DNA of 64,000 bases from Sisyra terminalis (GCA_958496175.1 OY292275.1:32813701-32877700), one strand, 5' to 3'. Positions 49,637 to 62,843 are shown, numbered from the stretch's first letter. Made by a program: numbers and translations. The notes: generated by a model from the sequence alone, not told the origin.

Positions 49637-52600
49637 CTTGGAACTTGATTTTATAAATTAAGAAGTAATTAAAACACTTGGTTATAATACAATTTAATTA
49701 GTTAAAATTCCATTACAGGTTATCAAAACTTGTCAAACTAAATTTTTCCCCAACTAAACTGCATACCACTCAGGGCCTCCCAACTCTATACCGCCACCTA
49801 AAATAACCAAAGTTCCATTAGAAGATAGCTATATATAAAATTACAGCATGTAGAAGAAGACGGAATTTTCGAAGTAAAACTTTAATTTTTTCCTATATTA
49901 CAATTGGTGCTACTGGTTTAAAAAACGAAGAACAATCGGCTTCGTTCGGAAATGTGAAATTTATGATTCCCAGTTTGTGTTAGAACCATAATCACCATTA
50001 CGAGCATGCTAATGAATGTTTTCTTCTTCATTACTGGATGGCGCTCACAGGCCTATACGCGCCTATATGTGTGTGGTTCAGCCGGCCTTACCTACACAAG
50101 GGCTATAAAACTTAGGTAGATACGGCAGATATAACTTAGATACAAGGCCACACGAAGGGGGCTTAGAAAACAGGTTTTGGGCAAAGAGATTGTGTGACAA
50201 ACTCATCGGCTTAGGGTGAAATAAATCTTTTGTAACTTTACTTACAAAATAAAATAAATTCACCAGCAAGCTGGAAGATATAATTTCTACAAATATAAAT
50301 GGTCATGGGCAAGAACGTCACATACGATTTAGACGACTTGATTATGAATTATTTACAAATGCGTTACATCACCGTTGTTATAATAACGACTTGTTCCTTA
50401 TAAAAACGACAAAGTAAAATAATTCCTATTTCCTTTTTCACATACTGCTCTTTTATTTTTTATCTTTTTCATTGTATGTAAATTATTTTCGGACACAATA
50501 TTTTGCTACCCTCATTTTTGTTTTCATAAAGAAAAACAAATACGATAACCAAAAATTTTATCTTTATTTTTGTTACCAATTTTTATTCATAGGATTTCTT
50601 TAAAATATCTTTTGAATTTTAAGAATATTCCTCACTTACAATCATTATTCCCGTTACTTTTTTAAGTACGCATTTACTCTGTCAATGCCTTACATGTGGC
50701 TTTTTTGTACTAGTACTGTTACTTGTTTTTCCAAGAGGGTTAATTATATCTTCCACTTTTAGGTATAAGATAACTACCATAAATGTTAAATATTTTTATC
50801 TTTCGTGGGCTATTAGTGATGCATTTGAAAGTTTAATGTAATGTTACTGTTATGTTGCAATTATCCATACTTTCTTACTTCTACGTTCTACTCTGCTAAC
50901 AATTTTCTTTTTTTTTACAATTTTTGTTAAAAAGGAACACTTATTGTATTGGTTAAAGTAGGTGTAGTGAAAATTGTTTAAAGGTAAAAAGTAAATGTTA
51001 AAGGAAAATAAATGTAAGATAAACATATACATTATTGCTTAAATTTTTGTAAATTTTTTAAAAGTTTGCAAGATAGAAAAGTATGGAAAAAATTTATCGT
51101 ATAAATAAAAAATATAGTTGAAAATATCACCCTATGAGGTAAGAAATTCCAAAGTGTGAATTTACCGAAAATTATTTTTGACAATAGACGGGAAATCGTT
51201 CGTCAAGCTTTGCAAAAGAAACCGTTTCGTTTCAGGAAAAATAGTTTAGCGGAAAGAAATGCAAAAAACAAAATAAATTAGTCATTGATGAAGTAGAATG
51301 AAAAAAAAAAGATTTAAAGGAAGTAGGAAAAAAAGGGCGGGAGAATATAGGAAACATTTTCCGAAAACTAAAGTAAAAAAAAGAAGCAAAAGAAAGACCC
51401 CCCCTCTCAAAAAAATAATGGAAGGAAAGGCAATGAAGAAATTAATTTAGTTCCTAAAAATATGTTTCCCTAAATTTTCGGAAAACATTTTCCCAAATTG
51501 GAATATAACAAAACACGCTTTTCTCCCAATTATTTCATCGTTCGTGAAAATAAAGTAATAAAAAAAAAATGTTTGAAGCAAAGTAATATGAAATAGAACA
51601 GTAATTGTTAATTGAAATTCGGAAATTATTTAACACAATTTCAGATACAACCAATTTGAGTAGTAAAAATCTACACTAAATTGAAGAGGCTTAACAGATA
51701 TAAATTGCAATGTTTAGTGGAAATAAAATATTCAGAGAAAAATGTTTTTAAATTTTATTAGGGTTGTACCTAAATGTGTACATATAGAAATGAAAAATTT
51801 ATTGTAGAAAAAATTGATATTCACAAAGGATGAAAATGTTTGTGTGCAACGCCTGGTGATTGATGTTCAACGTTTGGTTAGTTTGAAAAAGTTGGTTGGA
51901 TTAGAAAGTGTGTAAAATATTTTTAAAATGCAAATAAACACTTGACGTGCTAATATACATAAAAGTATTACAAATTTTTTTGTCGGATAAGTTGATTTTC
52001 ACAATCGATGAAAATTTTTATGTGGAAACCATCTTATATTTTGTTTACATTTTTACTAGTTTATAAAAGTTGGCTGAATCAGGAAGTGTGCAAAATAAAT
52101 CCGAATTAAAATAAACACTTAATGTTTTATTTCATATAAAATTTTAAAAAAAGTTTTGTGAGATTAGGTACTTGATTTTCACAAACGATGAAAAATTTTG
52201 GGAGAAAAGAATTAGAGGAAAATTTTTATATCATAATCGCCTTATTTTTCGATTTACCATCGATTGGGTGAAAAAAATTCAGGAAATTCAAACTTTAAAA
52301 TTTTCTTTGCTAATCGGTATAGGGTTCTAAGTAAACATATTTATATTAAAAATAGTTATCTAAGAAAAAAAATCTCCAGAAAGGATGAAGAAGTGTTTGT
52401 AAAAAGTGACTTTATTGTTAAAATTTTCAGTTTCAATGGGGAAAGGAAAAACATAGCGCATAGAAACACGGAAGACATACCCATATGAACAAAAGGTTTG
52501 TAAATTACACCGGTTGCTCCATTAGAAAAAAAAATTACGTCATAAGAAGAATTTTGAAATTGATCAGCTGAAAATAAGTACGAATTTCTTCTGGATACGT

Positions 52601-53284
52601 GACGTATCCATCACGTAGTCACCATGAGGCCTGTGTATTTTATAAACCTTGATAAAAACAAGCATAATGATAAAATTGTTCAACCTTGTTTCTCTAATTG
52701 TTATCCTAATTAGTTGTCTTTGACGCACGAATGGTACTTATTAAGGTCCAAAATCGCGAAGCAAGTTTTGATGAATGTATATGTCTGTAAATACACAACG
52801 CATACACAGAACTAACAAGATAAAGGAAGGGATTGTTTCATCTTGATAATCTTATATATATTTGGCTACCTGTCTCGGTTACACAGTAGAGAGCAAAAGG
52901 CACACATATGGTGTTATGTATGATAGAAAAGAAAAAGTTAAAAAAAGGGAAATGTCCCTACTTCTTCACAAATGTACAGATTAAACCAATCGCATTTCAC
53001 GTTTTGTCAAACACAACCCCCAAGAGAAGGCGAAACGATCGTAACTAGAAAGCTTGTTGAAACTTTTTTGTTTGCTTCAGTTAGAAATTGTTATCGCAAG
53101 TGAAAAGTGTTGTTAAAAATTATCGAAAATAGTAACAATTTACCGTAAAATAAGCGAAAAAAGTGGCGTAAAAGCGATATAGTTTTGTGATATTGCCAAT
53201 CATTTGTTTACCAGAAAGAAGATTTAGTTCTTTGGACTGGAGAAACAAATAATAGCAAGGAAAATAAAAAAATAAGCAGTAGCA

Positions 53285-53352
53285 AAATCGTATGAACACA
53301 ACGCACATACATACGCACATACATACGCTCATACATATGCACATGCATGCAA
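53285..53352. repeat. ACATACAT-type microsatellite
   Basis: Alternating CACATACATACG and CATACATATG units of four to eight bases, inside the hAT-type element. Confidence 0.75.
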
Positions 53353-55129
53353 CACCCCATATCGGTATCCTTTTCTATCTATAGTACGTGCTCTGTCCAA
53401 GAATTGGAACTGAGTTTATTCGGGGTTTGTGCCAAGTAAATCAACACGAAGCAGCCAGAAGACCGGCCAAAAGCAAGCGTTTGAGAAATGGTAAAAGTGG
53501 GGGATGTAGATTTTTGATTTTGTTTCCTTAGAATAACGAAATAAAGAAAAAAGTAAAGAAATTATGATAGTTTTAAAATATAGAAATGAGGTTTATTTTT
53601 GGTTTTTACGACATAATGAAATTATTTTTTGTTTCTTTTGTAGTTGTATAAAATTAAAAAAATAGTTGTTGGTAGCGATAAAAATGTAGAAACAAAATAT
53701 ATGAAGAACATGTTGTTAAATTAAAACAAATTAAAAATTGCAATTACATAAAATAGATTTTATAGTTGTAGGAGATTTGTAAATTGGGGCTTGTATTTTC
53801 CTTGTTAGAGTTGTTAAATAATTAATTTTCTGCAGATGCAAACAAAATTCCTGAAGATCAAAAATTTTGATAATGTGAAGAAGGGAAAACAAAGAAGCAA
53901 ACAAAATAGCAAAGCTACTACGGGGGAGTATCGGAAAGCAGCGAGAGAAATGTAAATGGTAAGAAGATGGGTAAAGAAATGGGAAAAAAAAATCGTTTCA
54001 CATGAGTATATGAAATAATCAATATTTTTCAGGCGGTACAGTGGGGTGGCAAACCGAGGAAACCCAGATTGACGAACAAAGTTGAAAACGGTAGAGGCAG
54101 ACAGTGTAAAACGCAACACAAAGAACACAATTGAGGACGTCTACAATTTGGAAAAAGTGTGTAATTGTAAAGTGAGTAATTGTTTATGTAAGAAAGTAGG
54201 AAAAGGAATGAAATTATGACAAATTCCATTACGAATAGTAATTGTGAAAGTTAAACGAAATATAATAAGGAACATAGGCAAAAAAATGTAATTAAGTTTT
54301 TATAATTTAAAGAAAACATAGACAACGACAATATCGTAAAAAAATTTGTAAAATATCACAAAACGCATAAAGTATTTGTTATTAGTATTGAATATAATTT
54401 TTTAGAAAGTAATTGTAGTCAGGAAAATATCCGCATCAAAATTGTATTTATTTTATTTTGGAAATATGACTTGAAAATTTAAAAATAATAGATCTATGTC
54501 TTACTTTAGTCGGAAAGTAAAAAATAGTGGAGACGTAAAAATGAAAGAAGAAATAGGTATACCTTAAAAACAGAAACATAAGCAAGAGAAAATGTATGAG
54601 AAATGGAAAACAAAAAGTAAAGAGAATAATATGGGGAATGTAACAATGATAGAAGTTTTAAAATTTATATGAATGAAAAAAAGCGAACATATAGAAATTA
54701 AATTTTGTATAATATGAAAAATTGTAAGTGTTTAACATATTCATTATGACATGTGCTTTAGTTAAGTAGAGAGAAATGTAGATAATCAATTATTTTTTAA
54801 TTTCTGGAGAAATGGAATCGAATTGTCTAGTTGTTTATGAATTTGTGAAGATAAAAATTTTTAAGGAAGGAAAACATTATTATGCCTATAAAGTTTTTAA
54901 TGCAAAAGGATTTAAAAAAATGGGTATAATCTCGAATCAGGCGCGTCGGATTCAGAGAACTGAAAAGAGTTGTTTACAAATATTATCGAAATTATTTCTT
55001 AATTCTTTGTTAACTCGAAAGAAAGTTTACGTAAATTTTTACATTTAATGTCAATGATCATTTTGAAATATTGAAATTGTAGTAGATGGAGATTTTTTCC
55101 CTTAATAAATATAACAGCTCAAGTACTGC

Positions 55130-55335
55130 AACTGCAATCTGTAACATACTGCAATCTGGCAACGTTGCATTTTCGACTTTGTTTCTAATTAAAATCGCGA
55201 ATAAATTGGTTCATAATGTAAATTTAGCAGCAAAAGGAGAAAAGTATAACACATTAGAAATAAAGTAATAATAATACGCGAATTAAAATGACAACAAAGT
55301 AGGAAGAACAACGTTGCCTATATTTGAGCCTAAAA
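55130..55335. mobile_element. Family A MITE nested in the hAT-type element
   Basis: Left GCAATCTGGCAACGTTGCAT; core TCGCGAATAAATTGGTTCAT; right ACAAAGTAGGAAGAACAACG then TTGCC. Extreme ends eroded. Confidence 0.75.
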
Positions 55336-56517
55336 TAAAAATATATTTGAAAATGAATATCGATTTCTCAATATTGTAAAAAATTTCGTAAAAATTACAT
55401 TCGAGTAAATGGTTCATTCAAAAACCAGAACCAAACTATTTCAAACAATTCTCAAAATCGGACATGCCTGATCCAAGGTTATACCAGAAAGAAGGAATGA
55501 ATGGTACCTGTTGGCAATGATGATATAAAAGATATAAAATTTAAACAACAATCGGTTGGTGTTGATATGTGGGGAAAAATAAGTAAATAATAATAAAAGG
55601 AAAGTGTTAAATAAAGAAAAAATCTTATTTGGATAAAATATAAAATTAATATGAAATATGGACATTGAATGTGAACAAAAAGGTTGAAGGAAGCGATTGA
55701 CCGACGTAAAAAAACATCTGAAAAATAATAAAACGGTCCAAAATACAACAACTGCTTATTCTAGTTTTAAGGAAATTACTTGCTGTGTGTAACAAAAAAA
55801 AAAAAAAAACAAATGTTTTATTGAAGTATGTATGTGTAAGATCAGAAGGAAACATTGCTCAAATGTTATATATAAAAAAATATATATAAATGCAAAGAAT
55901 ACCGAAATGTAAAAAAAATATGTAACAGAAATAATGTTTTAACGATTTGAAAAGGAAAGTAATCATAGAAAAGGAGTAAACAATGTTTAAAATTAACAAA
56001 ATTCGTTTCATGAAGCGAATGTTACATTGGAAAATTTTAAATGGTTGATTTGTACAATATGAGGTATTTCTCGATTTTAAAAATTGTATATAAATTAAGT
56101 AAATGTTACAAATACAATTATTATAGTTTGATAAATTGAAAGAATTGGAGATGTTGTAAAGATTATATATAAAATAAGCTGTAAATGAAAAATAAAAACG
56201 AAAATATAAATGTAGTAATGATTTAAGGAAATAAAAAGATTTTTATATTAAAAAAATGTATCTTTTTCACCTTATCTATACAAAATATAAAGATTTTTAA
56301 GCCATCTATCAATCCTGTACTTGAAATTATATAAGTTAGCCAAGATAAAAACCAAAAACACCGTTGTCCCATCACTTCTATAACTCCTTTGCTTCGGGTT
56401 TTGTACTAGTACCCTCAAACGGTGAAACTGCTCTAGTAAAATGATATAAAACCTATGATATTGGGAAAATTGGTACCTCAATCTTATAACATGGAGTTGG
56501 GAGGCCCTGATACCACT

Positions 56518-56829
56518 GCATACCATTTTCACCAATGCAAATGACAGCAAATGAATCCACTATCTGGTATATCTGGTACATCTGGTAGAACTCTATGAAG
56601 TTTATAATAAAATCAGTGTAAACTGGTGTCTACTGGTGCCAACGGTGTAAGTTAGTGGATTACACGGTTCGTTATTTTTCGTGTAATGTTTCGGCTCTTT
56701 CGGTTAAATACGTAAGTTTAATCAATTCAAATTTAACGAATTTTCCTGTCTGTTATAATTTGTGTTCTCTGAAGCTTTGGACTTATTATTTACTTTAATT
56801 TGTAGAAAATACGATTAAAATAATTAAAA
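56518..56829 (+). promoter_or_regulatory. NUF2 upstream region
   Basis: 312 bp between the hAT-type element and the NUF2 start codon; it must hold most of the promoter and 5' UTR unless the promoter extends into the transposon. It contains four TCTGGTA/ACTGGTG-like iterations (56560-56640). No definite core motif. Confidence 0.4.
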
Positions 56830-59800
56830 ATGAATAGTTTAACGAAACAAGAAATTATTAATATTGCAAGTACATTTCTTCCCGAGGTGCCTATAAATAT
56901 GAATGTGTTATTGCATCCAACTCAAGAATTTGTGGAGAAGTTTTGTGTTGAAATAATTACTTTCTTTAGACATGATGTCGATGATGTACAGTCTTTAATA
57001 AAAGTAAGATTAGTTAAACATATTTTACACCGTCATAAACTAATATTATTTGATTTTCTAGGTTCAACCGGATCAATGCACCAGACATGGTTGTTTAGAT
57101 AAAGGGATAGTTTTAAACAACATTTGTACACATTTTAATGTTGTAGCTTCAAAAGCCCTTGTTGTACCAATTGGCTTAATGGATATTTTATTTCCTTGTA
57201 AATTTGTATGCTTACTTAGTTCTTAATTAAATACTATTAATTCGTTTTTGAATAGGCCCCAAAAAAACTTTGAAGATGTTAAAACACGTTTTGAATTTTT
57301 TGTTGTTCTATCTAAAATTTAGAGATGATACTCAAAATATTTTTGACCAATTAGAAGAGGAAAAGAGAAAAAATGTTGAAATGATTAATAGAAATGCAGC
57401 ACTCGAGCAGCAATGTATCGCGACTGAAAAAGAATGTGAAGAAATAGAAGCAGAAATAATGCACGTAAGTTCCCTATCTGATTTATGTAAAATTCTATAA
57501 TATATGTCGTTAAGTAGTATATTCATAAGTAAGATAGTAGATAATTTATTTTTCAATTTATTCACGTTATTAAAGTAAACAAATCTCATTTTCGGGAGCG
57601 AAAATTCCAAATAAAAAATTTCCTTTGGCTTGGTTCATGTCTCTTTTAGGGACGTAATATTTGGCAGTGTTGCTTTTTCTCTTTTGCTTTTCATTTAAAT
57701 TGTAATTTTTTGTTAATTCAATTCTAATATCAAATAACTTTGGACTCAAGTTCCTTTTAGAACAGTCAAATCTGGCAACGTTCAATTAAATTTTAATATG
57801 GTATTATTTTCTCTTTCGGCGACATTTTTATTATGGGCCGATTCGCAAATTAAATTAAAAACAAAGTAGAAAATGCAATGTTGCCAGATTTGACTGTTTT
57901 AAAAGCGACTTAAATCATTTTTTTAATATTGCAAAAGCAAGATATTCTTTTTCAAAGAGGATTTCAACAATATTGATTTGTCTGTTATTATTTGGCTGTC
58001 TATTTACTTGGAAATTATTGGTACCTATTATAAAGATAAAATTAGAAAAAATGAATCGCTGTGGTGTAAAGAACTTTCGAACGAATAGTTAATCATAACA
58101 TCCGTGTATTAAAAGTTGGGTGTACATAAACATAAATATTTGAGGTATCTTTTGGTAGATCCTGAAAAAAAGAATCACTTAATAGGTCAGCGGAAATGTT
58201 TTAATTCCACTGAGTGATAGGATTTAATAGACTGGAACGTTACACGCTGAAAGAAACCAATAATAATTAACGAACTTGAACTTTTTTTTTCTTTGGGTTC
58301 ACCTATTCTTCGTGGGTTCACCATACAATATTTTTCTATTAATAAAGTTTTGAAAGAAACAGAAAAGCTTACCCTTTAGAACTCAAGATTTGGAGTCTTA
58401 TTGCAAAAAAAATAAAATAATAGAAATATTTTCAACTCTGAAGAGCAAGTCAACTAAGCTATTAATGATTCTCTCAGATCAAATCAGTCATATTTAACAA
58501 AGGAGTTTATAAGCTGTTTAGAAGATGAAGAAAGGTACAATCAATGGATAATAGGGAACAAGTGTACTTTAGCACATCCACAATCTGGCAACGTTGCATT
58601 TTCTACTTTGTTTTTTATTTTATTCGCGATTAAATCGGTTCATAATGAAAATTTAGCCACAAAAGAGAGAACTATACCAAATTAGTACTGAATTAAATCG
58701 CGAATAGAATAAAAAACAAACTAGAAAATGCATCGTTGCCAGATATTGACCGACTTAAAAGGGACATTAGCCACTCATTAAATTTAATTTTTATTCACAT
58801 GTATACGTTTACATTCCTTATTCTGTCTTTGGCGACAAAATATATACCAATATTAGCCTATTATTAAATTGATTTAATATATTTTGTTGATATTTTAATT
58901 GTTACTTATAAATTTAAAAAAAATGGTTAAAATTTAAACGAATAACTTGACGACACGAGTGAATGAAGGTGTTATGTTACACTTTTTGAAAAACTTTTTT
59001 TCATGAATGAAAGTCTTATGAACCTATTTACCACAAAAATCCAAAATGTGATCAAAAATCCAACCTTTTCTTCTATGGGGCATTTCACGTGAAGCGGACA
59101 GCGAAAAAAAAGTGATGTTCTGAAATTTGTTCATATCTGGCATAATTGTACTTCTAGTTAGTATGAATGTGGACACAAAATTTTTTTTTCGAATGATGAT
59201 TATTTGCCAAGTTATACGCTTCTAAAGAATTGTCGTTTTTGAAAAAAAAAATTAAATTATTTTTTTTAAAAATATTAAATGTGGCGGGTTAAATAGAAAA
59301 TGAACTGTTCTTTCTTAATAAAAAATAAAACTGGACATTTTAATTTTTTTTAATATCCAAAACTGGAAGTAAACTTTTCAAATCAAAATTTCAGTAACTT
59401 CGACCATTTTGATTTTTTATTTAAAAACATATCCTAAAGTATATTTATAATATACCAGAAGTTTCATAATGGGATCTGCAATAGTTTAGGAGATACAGGA
59501 ATTAAAGTACATACGTGTCGTACTGAGCGTCGTACCCTAGCTTCCTTAGGTCAACTGGCTTACGCGATATAACATTAAAACGTTGTAATATTTATATTTA
59601 CTTTCCTACTTAAGCGTATTTAATGTGTTAACAATGTTGTTGGGTAATTATTATTCAAATTAAAATAGTACTTATTGAAAAAAAAATTAGTAGGAAACAA
59701 AGGTTTAAAATAAATTTCGTGATAAGTAATAAAATCGTCTGCTAGCCAAAGAGGTTAAATGACTAGAGTGAACGTGCTCCATAAACGCCATGTTAAATTT

Positions 59801-62530
59801 AAACTTTTATTTCCCCTCAATTTTCCAAATGATCGTACCCCTTCCACAGCATATTTGTACAAAATATATTCTCTCCTCTCTTCGTTAAAACAATTAGAAC
59901 AATTTTATACAAATATGCTCTGGAAGGGGTACGATCACTTGGAAAATGAAATGGAAGTTTAAGTTTAACATGGGGTTTATGGAGTACGTTCACTCTAGTC
60001 ATTTAACCTCTTTGGCTAGCAGACGATTTTATTACTTATCACGAAATTTATTAACAACCCAAATCAATTTCCTTAACTGACTAATAAATTTATTTTTCTT
60101 TCTCATGCTGCACTTAATATATTTTAGAAGAAAATTACAATTAATGAGAAAATATAGAAATTAATACTGTAGATAATTTACTATTTGCGCCATGTGTCTG
60201 TAAAACTTTAAGTCGATTTGGAGCTTATTAATGGAGTAAAAAAAACGTAAAGAGTAATTTTTAATCGCTTAACCCAGTGTAAATGGAGAGAGTTAGGTGT
60301 GATTACAATCACTTTGCGATAGTTCTTTTCGCCGCGAAGAGCTTTTTCTGATAAAGTAGTAATGCATTCTGTGAAATATTCAATATGTAAATCGATCAAT
60401 ACCAAAATCATCTACCTTTGGAGATTTCTGAGCAAAATATTTCTACGTAACGATAGAAAATTACGTTAAAATTCACTCCGATTGAATAAGTGGCTGAGAG
60501 ATACACAACGTAGCAACGAAAGATACCTACAACATCCAATGGGCTCAAGTCCCTTTTAGTACAGTTAAATCTGGCAACGTTGCATTTTTTAATTTGTTTT
60601 TAATTTAATTCGCGAATAAATCGGTCTATAATGAAAATTTAGCCACAAAAGAGAAAATATATCACTTTAGAATTTAAAATCGCCAATAGAATAAAAAACC
60701 AAGTAAAAATGCAACGTTACCAGACTTGACTGTGCTAAAAGAGACTTGAGTCGCCCAATGTATAAGCATAGCGTATTCCCCTCACTCTTATAATTCCACA
60801 TCGCACTTCTAAATAACCCTAAAGAAGTATAATTTCAAAAAACTGAAACTTTGACCGAATCACCTAATGTATTACATAATAATGATTTTTTCTTTACAGT
60901 TAAAGTCGAATTCTGGACAAGTAGAAAGTGATTTAGACAAAGTTACCGAAAAAGTCAAAAATTTATCGAAACAACTTGAAAATTTAAATGTTGAAGAAAA
61001 AAGTTTGACTGTAGCAATTTCAACTAATAGAGAATTAATCGTACAGTTGGAAGAAGGCAAAGTTCGTGCTGCTAATGGAATTGTTGAAGATTTTCCTACA
61101 GTTGAAATGTAAACAAATACATTAAATATTAGCTTTCAAATTATAGCTTACCTATTTTTAGAAAACTAAAGCGACTTCAAGAAACATACCAGTCACAATT
61201 AATGAAGTACCATGAAGAAAAACAAAATTGTCATGATTTGAAAAATGATAAAGCAACATTAATAAATATCGCTGAACATTACAATACATTATCTGCGTTA
61301 AATGACAAATTTTATTCTGTCTTAAAAGTTTTCAAGTAAGAACTCATTTTTTATTTTGTAAATTTATTAACTAATTTATCTTTTTTAGAACGGAAGCAGA
61401 GAAGTTATCTATTTGTGACACTAAATCGAATAATTTAGAAAAAGAAATGGCCGAATGGATAGAAAATCAGAAAAAAGATGAAGAATATCTTCAAAAAATT
61501 TTACACGAGATTTCTAATTGTAAAAATGAACTTGAAATTATGGAAACCGCCTTCACCGAAGAAATGAATAATATTGAAAAGTATTTGGTTCGATTGGTTT
61601 ATGTTTAGTATTAATTATTATTTTAATGATTTTTAGATTACTTTCAAATAAGAACAATCAGAAAATAACTGGCTTTAAACAATATCAAGAGGACTTAAAA
61701 TGCTTAAAGATGAAAGAATTGAACCTACAAAAGTTAATTGAAAATTATCACAGCATTGTTGAGACTATCGAAGATAGTAAATATGTTCTAAGGGTATGTT
61801 TTACAAGTTGATTCAGATGTAAAGAAAGCAGTAATATTTTTTGTTTAAGTATTAAATTAAATATAAAGAATAAAATAATAACTATAATAGGTATAATATA
61901 GTTATATTATATTAAAATAATAAATTATATAATACCCACAATATAAAATATATAAAATAACTGAAAGGAAACGAAATAATTTAAAATATATATTTTTGCA
62001 TTGTTTAGATAGCTTTAATTTATCTTTGCTTTATTCAGGATCGGTTTACTCAGAAAAAACCGTATAGGGCCACATAAAACCCCACATGGATTTTCAATAC
62101 CCAAGTTAAAATATAAGTTTACTGATCCAAAACTCATAACTTCCCATGATTTTATACAAACAAAATACGATATTCTTTATTCGTCTTCCAATATTTTTTT
62201 ACTGCCTCATGGCAGGTTCAGTTTCCCGCGTGGTTGAATTTTTCTCCCCAGCATTGTCTATCTCTGGCAAAGTTTTTCTCAATATTATAACAGTTGAATT
62301 TTAACTGGCGTGAAATTTGCTCAAGAGAAAATGATAAAATATAAAATTGTTTAAATTGTAAATCTAAAGAAGCCATTTTAGACGTAATGTTGCCTTTGGT
62401 TTTATAATTTCCAAAAAGAAACTATTACTGCTTTTTAATTTTCTGATTCTTCAATTGTTAAAGTTCATGCTAATAATTATTTATTTTACAGCTCGAGGAG
62501 TTTAAAAAAATTAAAATTGAAATACAATAA
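56830..62530 (+). CDS. NUF2: Kinetochore protein Nuf2 (Ndc80 complex)
   Basis: Nuf2 pairs with Ndc80/Hec1 in the outer-kinetochore complex that grips spindle microtubules in mitosis. Eight exons: 56830-57003, 57062-57197, 57256-57464, 60900-61108, 61162-61335, 61389-61580, 61637-61793 and 62492-62530 (stop TAA); phases all match, 429 residues (human 464). The N-terminal calponin-homology-like domain (about 1-135) includes GLMDILFPCPKKTLKMLKHV, the region matching the family's DILCPKAKRTSRFL. From about residue 145 onward the protein is almost wholly coiled coil, rich in Glu, Lys, Leu and Asn, as expected. Start: first ATG in frame, AAAAATGAAT context. Intron 3 (3.4 kb) holds three or four family A MITEs and a palindrome. 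Sequence outside the N domain evolves fast, so identity rests mainly on that domain plus architecture. Confidence 0.9.
57634..57741. mobile_element. Family A MITE, left half
   Basis: GTCTCTTTTAGGGACGTAAT and TTTGGCAGTGTTGC mark a left arm, cut off where the next copy begins. Confidence 0.6.
57742..57917. mobile_element. Family A MITE copy in NUF2 intron 3
   Basis: Starts GGACTCAAGTTCCTTTTAGA; core TTTATTATGGGCCGATTCGC; ends GTTTTAAAAGCGACTTAAAT. It directly adjoins the half copy at 57634, as if inserted into it. Confidence 0.75.
58562..58772. mobile_element. Family A MITE copy in NUF2 intron 3
   Basis: CAATCTGGCAACGTTGCATT at the left, TCGCGATTAAATCGGTTCAT core, ACTTAAAAGGGACATTAGCC at the right. 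Confidence 0.85.
59709..60052. mobile_element. Near-perfect 344-bp palindrome in NUF2 intron 3
   Basis: The first half (AATAAATTTCGTGATAAGTA ... GACTAGAGTGAACGTGCTCC ... GATCGTACCCCTTCCA) returns inverted in the second half (GGAAGGGGTACGATC ... GAGTACGTTCACTCTAGTC ... TACTTATCACGAAATTTATT). Arms are about 150 bp with few mismatches. Because of the symmetry, both strands encode nearly the same chance peptide. Probably a fold-back MITE. Confidence 0.9.
60542..60754. mobile_element. Family A MITE, best-preserved copy
   Basis: Starts GGCTCAAGTCCCTTTTAGTA, ends TGCTAAAAGAGACTTGAGTC, with the complete core TTCGCGAATAAATCGGTCTA. Flanked by CCAATG on both sides (60536-60541 and 60755-60760), a candidate 6-bp target duplication. 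Confidence 0.85.
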
Positions 62531-62676
62531 ATGTAAGTGATTGATAAAATAAAGCAAAATTAACTGATGTTTGAAACTTTTATAATATTGTATAGTTTTG
62601 TAAGAAGCATACGTAATGTAAGTGAAAAATAATTTACCTGCAAAAACAATTTGTTTTTGAAATTAGATTTTAAGCG

Positions 62677-62682
62677 AATAAA
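62677..62682 (+). terminator. Candidate poly(A) signal of NUF2
   Basis: AATAAA about 150 bp after the stop. Another AATAAA overlaps the stop codon (62526-62531). Confidence 0.35.
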
Positions 62683-62843
62683 AATATCTTGATTTGTAAA
62701 TTTAAGTTAAAAATATAATATTACAATTTTTAAAACATACAAGTTTCTTTTTTTTAAATGGTATATGTAAGTACCTAAAAAACCAAAATTCGAATCGAAA
62801 AAAAAAACAATTAAGTATTTTTTTTTTGTTAAGAAAAATTGCT

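Larger units (their letters stand above)
49771..56509. mobile_element. 6.74-kb hAT-type DNA transposon, no transposase seen
   Basis: Starts CAGGGCCTCCCAACTC and ends with its exact inverse GAGTTGGGAGGCCCTG (16 bp perfect). The 8-bp direct repeat ATACCACT flanks it (49763-49770 and 56510-56517). CAGGG ends and an 8-bp duplication are the hAT signature. The interior has no ORF above 104 codons and no hAT transposase motif on either strand. From about 51.0 to 56.2 kb the + strand is strongly purine-rich, while 50.4-50.95 kb is pyrimidine-rich. It contains a nested family A MITE (55130-55335) and a microsatellite. Most likely a large non-autonomous hAT, or one whose coding region has decayed beyond recognition. 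Confidence 0.85.

Noticed and set aside
53120..53344. Minus-strand ORF rich in Met and Cys
   Set aside because: It is a read-through of the ACATACAT microsatellite.
53814..55855. Minus-strand ORFs of 66-104 codons inside the hAT-type element
   Set aside because: They follow from the purine-rich + strand (few stops in some minus frames), are Phe/Leu/Ser-rich, and show no transposase motif.
59759..60002. Two opposite-strand ORFs starting MTRVNVLHK
   Set aside because: They are the same chance frame read from the two arms of the palindrome; symmetry explains both.
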